A DNA stretch of 64,000 nucleotides, taken from NCBI RefSeq assembly GCF_000829375.1, contig NZ_AP014624.1:3286001-3350000 (forward strand), given 5' to 3'. The stretch comes from Chryseobacterium sp. StRB126 (GTDB lineage Bacteria > Bacteroidota > Bacteroidia > Flavobacteriales > Weeksellaceae). The notes under the pieces are model-generated. The model made no database searches, was not told where the DNA came from, and saw only the letters and a program-made list of their open reading frames with translations. This document shows, piece after piece, positions 42,480 through 51,405 of the stretch (positions are counted from its first letter, which is position 1; each line of letters opens with the position of its first letter). A program made the position numbers and the translations under genes.

Positions 42480-42561
42480 TGCTTTTCCATATCATGTGAG
42501 AACGCATCATTTTATAGGATTCCGGACAGAAATTTCATTTTATAATAACTATATTTAAATT

Positions 42562-42951
42562 ATGAATAACTTATCAATTCTTGAGCACATAAAGCTAGCC
42601 ATCAATCCTATATTTCAGGACTGGGTACTTTTCAAAAATGATACTTATATTATTTTTGATGATATTGCTACTGTAGAAAATGTACAGGAAGAAGCCATCA
42701 AACTCATGAAAGAATTTGGACCTGTATTTGCAGGAGGCTCTGCCGGAGATTTCAATGTTATTCATTTGAATGCTACTGAAGGCTGGCTTGTTTCCGGACA
42801 CGGATATGGAATGTATACTTATGTGCATCCTTTAGAACTGGACAATGAATCACCTAATGATCTGGAAATAGGCCTACTTGGGAGATCTAAACGGAATCTT
42901 GATGGCGAAAATCCGGAGATTCGACATATCAATAGCAGCAATAATTCTTAG
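42562..42951 (+). CDS. Hypothetical protein
   Basis: This 129-residue acidic protein shows a mixed alpha/beta pattern with TYIIFDDIATVENVQEEAI near 29-47 and GGSAGDFNVIHLN near 58-70, then YGMYTYVHPLEL. There is no signal peptide or membrane segment. It lies 82 nt after the Nudix gene and 44 nt before the DUF2750-like gene, both on the same strand. I do not recognise the family; it may be an immunity-like or stress protein, but nothing shows this. Confidence 0.6.
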   Translation: MNNLSILEHIKLAINPIFQDWVLFKNDTYIIFDDIATVENVQEEAIKLMKEFGPVFAGGSAGDFNVIHLNATEGWLVSGHGYGMYTYVHPLELDNESPNDLEIGLLGRSKRNLDGENPEIRHINSSNNS

Positions 42952-42995
42952 TTCAAATCGTTAACCCAAACAGTCTTAATTTATAATTTCAATTC

Positions 42996-43454
42996 ATGCT
43001 TCAGGACCCAATTACCCTTAAGAACCGCTATAAAGATTTCATCAGAAAAGTAAGCGAGACAGAAATCGTTTATGGCTTAAAAGATGACAAAGGATATGCT
43101 ACTTCCTACTCCAACGATTTGGAATATGAAGATGGTGAACCTGTACAAATCATCTGCTTCTGGTCTGATGCATCAAGGGCAAAATCGTGTGTAGACAGAG
43201 AATGGAACCGTTATGAAGCCTCTCCTATTCCACTTAATGAATTTCTGGAAAACTGGTGCCTGGGCATGAATAGTGATGGGCTGATTGTAGGTGTTGATTT
43301 TGACCGCAATCTGTTTGGATATGAAGCTGAACCTTTAGAATTAGTCCTTGAAATCATTACAGAGCTTCAAAAAAATGGAAAATCGTTATCTTTAAGAAAA
43401 TTCAACGATCTTGAAGATATGGAAAACCAAATCAAAGAAGTATTAAAGGACTAA
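42996..43454 (+). CDS. DUF2750 family protein
   Basis: This 152-residue protein contains YKDFIRKVSETEIVYGLKDD, IICFWSDASRAKSCVDREW and PLNEFLENWCLGMNSDGLIV, all typical of DUF2750. Members are small cytosolic proteins of unknown function, often found near SUKH/Imm-like genes. It is followed by the DUF2306 membrane protein after 8 nt, so they may share a transcript. No enzyme motif is visible. Confidence 0.75.
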   Translation: MLQDPITLKNRYKDFIRKVSETEIVYGLKDDKGYATSYSNDLEYEDGEPVQIICFWSDASRAKSCVDREWNRYEASPIPLNEFLENWCLGMNSDGLIVGVDFDRNLFGYEAEPLELVLEIITELQKNGKSLSLRKFNDLEDMENQIKEVLKD

Positions 43455-43462
43455 AAAAGGCC

Positions 43463-44176
43463 ATGACAAGATCATTAGGAATCAGGATTGCTAAGGTAAT
43501 CGCTGTGTTTTCTGTTTTTATTTTCAGTATTCTGATGCTGAAAACAATTTCTCAATATACCTCTTTTGATAAAACAGTAGGTTTTCTTGCCTTTAAACAA
43601 CAGGTGGTTAATAATCCCTATTGGATGGCATTCTTTTATATCCATATCTTTTCAATAACACTTTGTCTTCTGGCTGGTTTAACGCAATTTTCACCACAAT
43701 TCTTAAGGGAAAACAGAGGTTTTCATAAAATAATCGGCCGGATTTACGTTTACAATATTCTTATGATCAACGTCCCTGCATGTTTCGTATTGGGATTGTT
43801 TTCGAATGGCGGATTGATAGGGATTACAGGATTTCTGATTCAGGATATCCTTTGGGCTTATTTTACAGTAGTTGCTGTACTTTCTATTAAAAAGGGAAAT
43901 ATTATCAGACATAAAAACTTTATGATTTTAAGCTATGCCGTGACAACAACGGCTATTACTTTTAGAATCATTAAGAATCTGTTTTATGATGAAAAATTTT
44001 ATGACTATGAGTTGTTCTACGGCATCAATGTATGGCTCGCTCTCATTATCAATCTTACGATCTCTTATTTTATTTTTAGTAAGAACCTGTCTGTACTATC
44101 TTTCAAACCTAACATTAGCAATGAAAATAGCAAAAGCAATAAAAAGGATGAGGAGAAACAAAACAATGAATATTAA
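43463..44176 (+). CDS. DUF2306 membrane protein
   Basis: This 237-residue protein has six or seven hydrophobic segments, for example VIAVFSVFIFSILML (13-27), FFYIHIFSITLCLLAGLTQF (57-76) and WLALIINLTISYFIF near 190. The histidines in YIHIF and GFHKIIGRIYVYN fit the DUF2306/DUF2231-like small integral membrane family. The C-terminal 20 residues are Lys/Asn-rich and low in complexity, and a possible antisense gene overlaps them. Role unknown. Confidence 0.75.
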   Translation: MTRSLGIRIAKVIAVFSVFIFSILMLKTISQYTSFDKTVGFLAFKQQVVNNPYWMAFFYIHIFSITLCLLAGLTQFSPQFLRENRGFHKIIGRIYVYNILMINVPACFVLGLFSNGGLIGITGFLIQDILWAYFTVVAVLSIKKGNIIRHKNFMILSYAVTTTAITFRIIKNLFYDEKFYDYELFYGINVWLALIINLTISYFIFSKNLSVLSFKPNISNENSKSNKKDEEKQNNEY

Positions 44177-44305
44177 AACATTAAACAATCCTTCATATTT
44201 ACTTTTTTGGGTCCATCTTTTAAAAAAACGCATTAACAGGTAAGATATACCCGCAAAAACAGCTAAGATAAAAATGAAATAAAGTAATTCCCAGTTCATA
44301 TTCAT
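44096..44305 (-). CDS. Possible small two-helix membrane protein
   Basis: This 69-residue frame has two strong hydrophobic helices (LLYFIFILAVFAGISYLLM and VLIFIVLFLLILFIAFAIF) separated by the basic loop RFFKRWTQKSKYEG, a plausible hairpin membrane protein. It overlaps the end of the DUF2306 gene by 81 bp on the other strand. The overlapped part of that gene is low-complexity, which makes either reading possible. I keep it as a tentative call. Confidence 0.35.
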   Translation of the reverse strand: MNMNWELLYFIFILAVFAGISYLLMRFFKRWTQKSKYEGLFNVLIFIVLFLLILFIAFAIFIANVRFER

Positions 44306-44577
44306 ATCATTATTTTATGTAAAACTACTATTTTAAAATTAAGAAACAATAAGGAATCTTAAATAGGCAAAACCTAAGATCCGGAAAAATAATCTGTTGG
44401 TTTCTATAACCCGGATCAGAATTGCATCAAGATAAGCAATGGGTAATTATGAATTTCAAATAAGTATTAACATATCATCTGAAGCAAAGCATTTACAATG
44501 TATTTTACTTTCATAAAGAAAATTCTTCTTACTGATAAACAAATATTAATATTTCACAACGATGTTATTTATTTTTT
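44306..44577. other. Intergenic region before the biosynthetic operon promoter
   Basis: AT-rich sequence with no gene, hairpin or repeat that I can support. It separates the hypothetical-gene cluster from the promoter at 44578-44608. Confidence 0.5.
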
Positions 44578-44608
44578 TTTGTCAATTGTTTTTAGTTTAG
44601 TATATTTG
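44578..44608 (+). promoter_or_regulatory. Consensus Bacteroidetes promoter of the polyketide-like operon
   Basis: TTTG (44578-44581), a 19-nt spacer and TATATTTG (44601-44608) match the TTTG-N19-TAnnTTTG consensus exactly. Transcription should begin near 44613-44616, leaving a leader of about 370 nt before the ACP start at 44983. Confidence 0.7.
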
Positions 44609-44982
44609 TACAACTAAAACCCACAAGATGAAATATGAAAAAAAACAATTCCCTCCATCTAATTCCCAAATAGATAGAGTTTATTAGCTTTAACCTTATT
44701 ATTAATTCAAAAAAGTTTTCAGTCTGAAATTATTCGTTAATTTTTTGATCAAAATTTATATGATAAAAGAGTGATGGATATAGTGTTTCTCTGAGACAAT
44801 ATACTTAAAAAATCATTTACGCTAAATTACTCACTATATTGTGATATAATTAATATCTGAAAAATCAAAAAGTAAATACAGCTTATAGTTTCTCAATAAA
44901 ATCATTGGTATAACATTTATACTGATCATTAGTTCTTATACAATAACACAAGAAACCATTATAATAATTAAAAATACAAATT
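44609..44982 (+). other. Long AT-rich 5' leader of the biosynthetic operon
   Basis: About 370 nt separate promoter and ACP gene, unusually long here. A 14-codon reading frame (44628-44672, MKYEKNNSLHLIPK) opens about 15 nt after the expected start of transcription and could be a leader peptide. I see no stable hairpin or known riboswitch, so control through this leader is only a possibility. Confidence 0.35.
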
Positions 44983-45231
44983 ATGGAAAGTCAAGAAAAA
45001 TTATTCAAAAAAGTTTACGAAATCCTTGCTGATATCACTGAATGTGATCCAAAAGAAATTCAGCCAAATACAAATCTTTTACATGATATGGGAATGACTT
45101 CCCTAATGGGACTTGAAGTCTTGGTAGAACTGGAAAGAAATTTTCAGGTTAGCCTTGATGAAGAGCTTTTGGCAAATATGACTACACCTAAAGATATTGT
45201 TACAGTATTAGAAGAAGAGTTGGCAAACTAA
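44983..45231 (+). CDS. Acyl carrier protein
   Basis: This 82-residue acidic four-helix carrier protein has its phosphopantetheine site in HDMGMTSLMGLEVL (Ser40 or so). The usual GxDSL reads GMTSL here, a variant typical of specialised ACPs rather than the fatty acid synthase AcpP. It is the first gene of the operon and should carry the growing chain for the ketosynthase pair at 48648-50919. A 96-nt gap follows before the flavoprotein gene. Confidence 0.88.
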   Translation: MESQEKLFKKVYEILADITECDPKEIQPNTNLLHDMGMTSLMGLEVLVELERNFQVSLDEELLANMTTPKDIVTVLEEELAN

Positions 45232-45327
45232 CTTCCTTACTTTTTTACCAATAGTATATTAAAATATGCAAAGGTAGGGATCGAACTATTTTATATTAAA
45301 ATCAACCTATTTAAACCAACACAAAGT

Positions 45328-46815
45328 ATGATTGACAATCTCAATGTCGATGATATGGTGATTGGAGCAGGCCTCTGTGGCTTAATGTATGGTCTTACCG
45401 CCACTACAGAGGGACGCTCTGTCGTCATTAGCGAAGCACATCATAAAGTAGGTGGGTATGCTACCAATTTTTACAGAAACAAAAGAAAATTTGTGTTTGA
45501 CTGCAGCCAGCACAAAGTGAGTGGTCTTAGAGAAAATGTAGGAAATCTATGGAATGCCCTCAGGAGATTGGAACTCCATACATTACTGGAAGAATTTCAT
45601 CTGCATGAAGAAATCGGAACGGTAGTTTATAGAGGCAATTTTATCACAATTCCTTCAGAACCAGATGAGATTAAGGAAACTCTTATGATGTATTTTCCGG
45701 ATGAAATATTGGGAATAGAACAACTATTCCAAGATATAGAATCACATGGATACCAGCATTATATGTTTTTCAGAAGACTGATGAATGAGTATACGATCAA
45801 CAGAGATATCTTGAAAGAAAGCAGAGGGTTGTCAAAAATAACAGCGCGGGAATATTTTGAAACCATTTTTAAAGGGAGTGATATTATTGAAGTACTCAGC
45901 CCTATTGCCATCTATTCCGGCTCTATTTCTAATGAAGTGAACGCATTCTATTTTCTTCATTGCCTGTATGCAATGTTTTATGGAGGACAAGCCTATGTAA
46001 AAGGAACAGGACAACAGCTCTCCAATATATTACTTAAAGAGTTTGTCAATCGTGGAGGCATTATATTAAAAAAGAATCCTGTCTATGAAATGGAAGATTG
46101 TAATGAATATATGCTGGTTAAAACACGGAAAAACATAATCAGGACACAAAATGTGATTGCAACCTGCCCTCCGGAAGATGTTTTGAAAATGTTGAAGAAA
46201 GAAGAATATACAAACAGCTTCCAAAATGTTATCGATAATTTCGAGGTGGGATGGGGACATTTTTGTGTGTATATTGTAATTTCGGTTGCTCCGGAAGAGG
46301 TTGATATATTTTCTCCTGAGTACCTTTTGGTATCAGATTCAGGAGATAACTTTACAAAAGAAGACTTTGAGAATGACAGGTATTATGATCTTTTCACTTT
46401 AAGTCTAAGTAATTATCACAGATTTGATCCAGCTGGTGGATATGTAATCCAGCTAGTCATGCTGGATCATGGCGACAGATGGTTTCATCTTTCAGAAGAT
46501 GAATATGCAGCCAGAAAACAAAAAATTCAGGATAAGTTTATAAAAAGGGCCCTTAAAATATTTCCAAAACTGGAAGGAAAATTAATTTATACAGAATCAT
46601 CAACCCCTAAAACAAATTATAAATTTACTCTTGCCACTAAAGGTTCTGCCTTTGCTTATAAAATGCTCCCAAAAACCAATTTAAGTCTGCTCAGTAATTT
46701 TCCCAATGACAAAATTAAGTTAGTCAGCACATGGGCAGGAGGTCCTGGCTATGAAACTGCAATGTGCTTCGGTTTTACTCAAGGTAAATTATTAAGTAAA
46801 AACACAAAAATATGA
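45328..46815 (+). CDS. FAD-dependent desaturase/isomerase, CrtI/retinol-saturase superfamily
   Basis: The protein has 495 residues. The N-terminal dinucleotide fold is DMVIGAGLCGLMYGL (9-23) with acidic SEAHHKVGGYATNFY at 36-50, as in phytoene desaturases, carotenoid isomerases and retinol saturases. The C-terminal GGPGYETAMCFGFTQG is the second FAD-binding part. It could desaturate, saturate or isomerise a polyene chain. The stop overlaps the next start by 4 nt (ATGA), so it is coupled to the diiron oxygenase. The substrate is not shown. Confidence 0.8.
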   Translation: MIDNLNVDDMVIGAGLCGLMYGLTATTEGRSVVISEAHHKVGGYATNFYRNKRKFVFDCSQHKVSGLRENVGNLWNALRRLELHTLLEEFHLHEEIGTVVYRGNFITIPSEPDEIKETLMMYFPDEILGIEQLFQDIESHGYQHYMFFRRLMNEYTINRDILKESRGLSKITAREYFETIFKGSDIIEVLSPIAIYSGSISNEVNAFYFLHCLYAMFYGGQAYVKGTGQQLSNILLKEFVNRGGIILKKNPVYEMEDCNEYMLVKTRKNIIRTQNVIATCPPEDVLKMLKKEEYTNSFQNVIDNFEVGWGHFCVYIVISVAPEEVDIFSPEYLLVSDSGDNFTKEDFENDRYYDLFTLSLSNYHRFDPAGGYVIQLVMLDHGDRWFHLSEDEYAARKQKIQDKFIKRALKIFPKLEGKLIYTESSTPKTNYKFTLATKGSAFAYKMLPKTNLSLLSNFPNDKIKLVSTWAGGPGYETAMCFGFTQGKLLSKNTKI

Positions 46816-47828
46816 ATCCGCTAAAGAAAAAAACACTCAGTCCAAAGTTTTCAGATCTGCTGGATAAACTTAATAAAGCATCTGAAAAAAAGCAAATGAG
46901 TCTGCTTCTGGACCATCCCTGGGATGAACCTACCGACAATGTATGGCTCAAGAAAAGAGAGAATATTTCCATCTATGGAACTCCGTATTACGATCTGGCA
47001 TCAGAAGAAGAAAGAAGACTTCTATCAGTATATGAAACCGGAGCTTGGTGGTATACCTTTATCGTATTTGAAAATCTGGTTTCTGAATATTATATGAAAA
47101 TCGTAAACCATGGTTCTCTGAAAAAGTTTCCGGAGGTAGTAAAATATATACATCATTTCTGCAAAGAAGAGATTGTACACGCCATGGTATTCCGAAAGGC
47201 CATGAATTACTTCAACATAGCCCCTTTTCCCGTTCCTTTAAATTTACGGGAAATCTACAGTCACAATGCATCCATGGCCGAATTCCCCTTAAAGGCAATT
47301 TATCTCACAATTCTAATAGAATGGCTTGCAGAAAATAATGCAATGGAAGACTGTAACAGTAAGGAAATTTCTAAACTTTCCCGGGCTGTAGCTGTAGAAC
47401 ACCATAAGGAGGAAGCAAGACATATAGAATGGGGAAAAAATATGATCCGGGAATTTATAGATGTTGTTCCTGAATTTTTACGTGAAGCTCAAGAGATTAC
47501 AGCTCCATTACTGAGAAGTATGTTGGATATGTCCATATCCAGCATAATGGTTTACGCCAGGGTTGGGTTCAAAGACAAGGCATTTAAAAACTATAAAGAA
47601 CTTATCCCTGCTGTCCTGAATTCTGAAAACAGAAAAAAAATTAATTCAAGAATAATGGCTCCTATGATGAGGTATTTTATAGAAATCGGAATCTGTAATC
47701 CTGAAAATATGGAAGTATGGAAAAAGAATGGTTTCGAAAAAGACGTTGAAGATGCTATCGCCTATTTTAAAAAGAAATCGACTACTGAAGGGGATATAGA
47801 CAATGTAATGGATAAAAATTATGATTAG
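46812..47828 (+). CDS. AurF-like diiron oxygenase
   Basis: This 338-residue helical protein has the ligand pattern of the AurF family: Glu87 (FEN), ExxH at Glu120/His123 (KEEIVHAM), Glu170 (LIEWLAEN) and HxxxExxH at His197/Glu201/His204 (EHHKEEARH). AurF and relatives N-oxygenate aminoarenes or amines; others hydroxylate carrier-bound substrates. Glu87 and Glu170 assignments are by spacing. It is coupled to the CrtI-like gene by a 4-nt overlap. It is the clearest sign that the product is oxidatively tailored, possibly at nitrogen, although no aminotransferase is in the operon. Confidence 0.8.
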   Translation: MNPLKKKTLSPKFSDLLDKLNKASEKKQMSLLLDHPWDEPTDNVWLKKRENISIYGTPYYDLASEEERRLLSVYETGAWWYTFIVFENLVSEYYMKIVNHGSLKKFPEVVKYIHHFCKEEIVHAMVFRKAMNYFNIAPFPVPLNLREIYSHNASMAEFPLKAIYLTILIEWLAENNAMEDCNSKEISKLSRAVAVEHHKEEARHIEWGKNMIREFIDVVPEFLREAQEITAPLLRSMLDMSISSIMVYARVGFKDKAFKNYKELIPAVLNSENRKKINSRIMAPMMRYFIEIGICNPENMEVWKKNGFEKDVEDAIAYFKKKSTTEGDIDNVMDKNYD

Positions 47829-47878
47829 ATATCATCAAAACTATTCACCCATTTATTTATTAACATCAAATTTTTGAT

Positions 47879-48634
47879 ATGCAGATTAATTTAGATAACA
47901 AACATTTCCTGGTAACTGGTGGCGGACGGGGAATAGGGAAAGCTATTGTCCAGCAGTTGCTTTCTTCAGGAGCATCCGTATCATTTACCTATAATCGTGG
48001 CCAGGAAACCGCAGAAAAATACCTACAGGAACTCTCAGCAGAATTTCCGGCTAAGATTGCATTATATCAGGCAGATATTCAAAATGAAGATCAGTCAAAG
48101 GCTTTAATAGAAACTATTGAAAAATCTTCATTAGGGCCATTGTTCGGACTTATTAATAATGCAGGGATTACTGCAGATGCGCCATTTTTCAGCATGACCC
48201 ATGATATGTGGAAAGAAGTGATTAATACTAATTTAAATGGAACTTACTTTCTTTCCAAAGCAGTCATAAAATCATTTATCCGAAAGAAAAATTCAAAAAT
48301 AATCAATATTTCATCCGTATCCGGAATACGTAGTGCTATAGGGCAGGCCAATTATGGAGCCTCCAAAGCAGCAATTATTTCGCTTACTAAAACACTCGCA
48401 TTAGAATTTGCCAAGTTTAATATGCAGGTGAATGCAGTTGCTCCCGGATTTATAGATACAGAAATGGTTTCTCAGATGAATGAACAGGACAAGAAAAAAA
48501 TAGATCAGATAATTCCCATGAAAAGAATGGGAATGCCTCAGGAAATTGCTGATATGGTAATTTTTCTCTGTTCTGAAAAAAGCAATTATATCACTGGCCA
48601 GACATTCGTCATTGATGGTGGACTGACCTTATAA
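47879..48634 (+). CDS. 3-oxoacyl-ACP reductase (KR), FabG-like
   Basis: This 251-residue short-chain dehydrogenase has the NADPH motif [11 protein letters not shown] at 14-24, NNAG near 90, catalytic Ser near 140 (ISSVSG) and YGASK near 153-157. It reduces the beta-keto group of an ACP-bound chain. The location between the oxygenase and the ketosynthase genes (13 nt before KS) marks it as a dedicated pathway enzyme rather than the housekeeping FabG. Confidence 0.9.
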   Translation: MQINLDNKHFLVTGGGRGIGKAIVQQLLSSGASVSFTYNRGQETAEKYLQELSAEFPAKIALYQADIQNEDQSKALIETIEKSSLGPLFGLINNAGITADAPFFSMTHDMWKEVINTNLNGTYFLSKAVIKSFIRKKNSKIINISSVSGIRSAIGQANYGASKAAIISLTKTLALEFAKFNMQVNAVAPGFIDTEMVSQMNEQDKKKIDQIIPMKRMGMPQEIADMVIFLCSEKSNYITGQTFVIDGGLTL

Positions 48635-48647
48635 AACCAATAAAAAG

Positions 48648-49892
48648 ATGAAAAGAGTTGTTATTACAGGAATGGGAATTGTAAGCCCGCTGGCTTGTAA
48701 AAAAGATACTTTTTGGGAAAAAATCCTCAAAGGAGATACCGGAGTCAGCGATCTTACCAAGCTGAATCCCTCAAATTATAAAGGGATAACAAGAGCCGCA
48801 GAAGTGCATCTTGAAAAAGAGTATAAAAATATGGAACTCATTGAGCATTTCCGTCCCTACGGAAAAGCTGTCACCTATGCTGCTGCGGCCATAGATATGG
48901 GATTAAAAGATGCAGGACTGGAACATAAGTTTACGCAAAAAAACAACTATGGAGTTATCCTGGGAACAACGAATGGGAACCAGGATATTGTAGAGCGTAT
49001 TGTAGATGAATGGGATCTTGGTATGGAACATGAAGAGCTCCCTTCACAAGCATCCGAAACCTTACACAAATTCAGGCCTGTGGAACTCAGTGCCAGCATT
49101 GCAAAGTACTATAATCTGGGTGGAACCAACATGGTAATACCTACAGCCTGCGCTGCCGGAAATTATGCTATAGGAACAGCATATTCTATGATTCAGGAAG
49201 GCCGCTCCCCTCTTATTATTGCCGGAGGTGCAGATCCTTTTACAAGATCATGTTATACCGTATTTTACAGGTTAGGTGCCATGTCTAAAAATGATTGTAA
49301 ACCTTTCGATCAGGATAGAACGGGAATGATTGTCGGAGAAGGTGCTGCCATTTTGATTATTGAAGAATTAGAACATGCTCTGGCCAGAGGAGCCAGGATT
49401 TATGGAGAAATTAAAGGATATGGACTGGCTTGTGATGCTTATGATCCTACAGCACCAGATCCTGAGGGTTCAGGAGCTACATTATCCATGACCAATGCCC
49501 TTGTTTCAGGCAATATTGACAAAAAAAACATAACCTATATCAGCGCTCACGGAACGGGTACGAAAGCAAATGATGCCCATGAAGTAAAAGCAATGAATAA
49601 TGTTTTTGGAGATGAGATAAACACTTTATATGTAAACGGAATAAAATCAATGCTGGGACATTGCATGGGAGCAGCAAGTGCTCTTGAGGCCGTAAGCGCA
49701 GTTTTATCACTATACAATCAGCACATTCCCAAAAACATAAATACGAAAAAAATTGATGAGTCTTTTAATATCAGCTTCCAGATACAGCCATCTGCGGAAA
49801 TAGAGCATCATGTAGAACATGTTCTAAGTAATTCTTTTGCCTTTGGCGGTAATATCTGCAGCGTAATATTCAGTAAATATGATGCAAACTAA
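48648..49892 (+). CDS. Beta-ketoacyl-ACP synthase, KS-alpha (FabF-like)
   Basis: This 414-residue condensing enzyme has a full catalytic triad: Cys168 in PTACAAGN, His301 in AHGTGTKANDAHE and His338 in LGHCMGAAS. It elongates ACP-bound acyl chains with malonyl units. The 3' end overlaps the next gene, a degenerate ketosynthase, by 14 nt. That arrangement is the hallmark of KS-alpha/KS-beta pairs in type II polyketide synthases. No acyltransferase is present, so malonyl-ACP would come from the cell's FabD. Confidence 0.92.
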   Translation: MKRVVITGMGIVSPLACKKDTFWEKILKGDTGVSDLTKLNPSNYKGITRAAEVHLEKEYKNMELIEHFRPYGKAVTYAAAAIDMGLKDAGLEHKFTQKNNYGVILGTTNGNQDIVERIVDEWDLGMEHEELPSQASETLHKFRPVELSASIAKYYNLGGTNMVIPTACAAGNYAIGTAYSMIQEGRSPLIIAGGADPFTRSCYTVFYRLGAMSKNDCKPFDQDRTGMIVGEGAAILIIEELEHALARGARIYGEIKGYGLACDAYDPTAPDPEGSGATLSMTNALVSGNIDKKNITYISAHGTGTKANDAHEVKAMNNVFGDEINTLYVNGIKSMLGHCMGAASALEAVSAVLSLYNQHIPKNINTKKIDESFNISFQIQPSAEIEHHVEHVLSNSFAFGGNICSVIFSKYDAN

Positions 49893-50919
49893 TTCAAAAA
49901 CCAATATTGTAATTTCTGCCATAGGCTTTAACAGTTCTCGTGGAACAGAAATAAATGAATTCCTTAACAATTCAGGGAATCTGACTCCTTCGTCCTTTAT
50001 TATTGAAGATCATGATCCTCAAAAATTTTTAAAACCTAAAGGTCAGCGCTTTCTAAACAAAGCCACATTGATTTACTGTAACACAGCATTTCAGTCTATC
50101 CACAACAGAGATTTAAGCCAATATATACAAGATACCCCAGAAAGGATCGGACTCTATGATGGAACAGAGCTATCTAATCTCGAAGACTGTTTTGTCTTTG
50201 ATTTGACAGCTAAAAATCAAGGTCCGGACAGGGTAAGCCCTATGAAAGCACCAAGTACAATAGCCAATGCAGCGGCAAGCCAAATGGCCATACAAACAGG
50301 AATTAAAGGTCCCAACTTCAGTGTATGTGCTGGAATGGCCGGAAGTCTCCAGGCATTAGATATTGCTTATCTCCATTTGAAACAGGGAATTATAGATTAT
50401 GGAGTAATCGCTTCTACAGAAGTACGGAATACCTATCAGAAAGCAATTCAAAAAAAACAACGAAACCAATCTCCGGAGTTGGGAATATCCATGATTCTGG
50501 AACGGCAGGAATCTTTAGAAAAAGATAACAGAAAACCTTTAGCCGGAATTAGAATGCTACATTCTGAAACCTATACCAACGATGCTGTTCCTTTTGAAAC
50601 CTATTTGTATGAAACCATATCCCCTCTTCTGGGGGTATATGATGTTGACACTATCATTGTCTCCGGAGGAGTCTCTGCCCTAAATGAGAATATATTTGAA
50701 TGCTTATTTAAAGAAAATGATTTTTCCATAAAAGTACTGTACCCGGAAAATGAATTAGGAGACTTGGATAATGCAGGAGGGATGTTGGGTATTGCCTATT
50801 CTATTTCAATATTCAATGGGCAAAATGCACATAAAACAGACAAAAAAAACATCCTTGTCTTATCAGTAGATCCATCAGGAAGTGTAATCTATACCATCAT
50901 AGAGAAAAATAATATATAG
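49879..50919 (+). CDS. Degenerate ketosynthase, chain-length-factor-like KS-beta
   Basis: The protein has 346 residues (ATG 49879, or 49882 one codon on). The thiolase fold is kept (TIANAAASQMAIQTGIKGP, FSVCAGMAGSLQALDIAY), and Cys150 aligns with the KS active cysteine. However, the two catalytic histidines are lost: the first region reads IIVSGGVSALNEN and the second GDLDNAGGMLGIAY. It is also about 70 residues shorter than KS-alpha. It should be a non-catalytic partner that shapes the chain-length cavity. The retained Cys is unusual, since most CLFs have Gln there. Confidence 0.75.
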   Translation: MMQTNSKTNIVISAIGFNSSRGTEINEFLNNSGNLTPSSFIIEDHDPQKFLKPKGQRFLNKATLIYCNTAFQSIHNRDLSQYIQDTPERIGLYDGTELSNLEDCFVFDLTAKNQGPDRVSPMKAPSTIANAAASQMAIQTGIKGPNFSVCAGMAGSLQALDIAYLHLKQGIIDYGVIASTEVRNTYQKAIQKKQRNQSPELGISMILERQESLEKDNRKPLAGIRMLHSETYTNDAVPFETYLYETISPLLGVYDVDTIIVSGGVSALNENIFECLFKENDFSIKVLYPENELGDLDNAGGMLGIAYSISIFNGQNAHKTDKKNILVLSVDPSGSVIYTIIEKNNI

Positions 50920-50920
50920 T

Positions 50921-51403
50921 ATGCAAACCATTTTAGAATCCTATCAAATCATTCAAATCTTGAAGTACCGGTATCCTTTTTTACTTATAGATAAAGTGAC
51001 AGAGTATACCAAAGGGGAAAAACTGAAAGCTATTAAGGCTGTTTCTATGGGAGAACCCTATTTTTCCGGGCATTTCCCAGACTTTCCGATCATGCCAGGG
51101 GTTCTCATTACCGAAGCGCTTGCCCAGGCATCCTCATTGATCACTGTTTTAGATGATTTGGACTGGAAAGCAGGTAATGGTATTCCTTCATCTGAACATT
51201 CATCAACAGGTGTATTGGGAAATGTTCAGATCAGTTTCTTAAAATCCGTATTCCCGGGAAATTTATTAGAATTGGAAGCCAGCATAGATTGGAAAAAAGG
51301 ATCAGCCAGTTCTGTGAATGTTAAAGCATCTGTAGAAGGTTCAGTATGTGCAAAAGGTAAGATAACGGTGATGTCTGTAGATAAAAATAAAATATTTTCT
51401 TAG
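50921..51403 (+). CDS. 3-hydroxyacyl-ACP dehydratase, FabZ-like
   Basis: This 160-residue hot-dog protein has YPFLLIDKVTEYTKGEKLKA near 19-38 and the active-site helix GHFPDFPIMPGVLITEALAQ near 57-76. The catalytic His is in SGHFP and the acidic partner in ITEALAQ. It removes water to make a trans-2 double bond on the ACP-bound chain. With KS, KR and no enoyl reductase in the operon, repeated cycles would leave conjugated double bonds, i.e. a polyene. Confidence 0.88.
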   Translation: MQTILESYQIIQILKYRYPFLLIDKVTEYTKGEKLKAIKAVSMGEPYFSGHFPDFPIMPGVLITEALAQASSLITVLDDLDWKAGNGIPSSEHSSTGVLGNVQISFLKSVFPGNLLELEASIDWKKGSASSVNVKASVEGSVCAKGKITVMSVDKNKIFS

Positions 51404-51405
51404 CA

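Noticed and set aside
46812..47828. Ferritin or ribonucleotide reductase small subunit
   Set aside because: Ligand spacing (ExxH then HxxxExxH) and length fit AurF-type oxygenases better.
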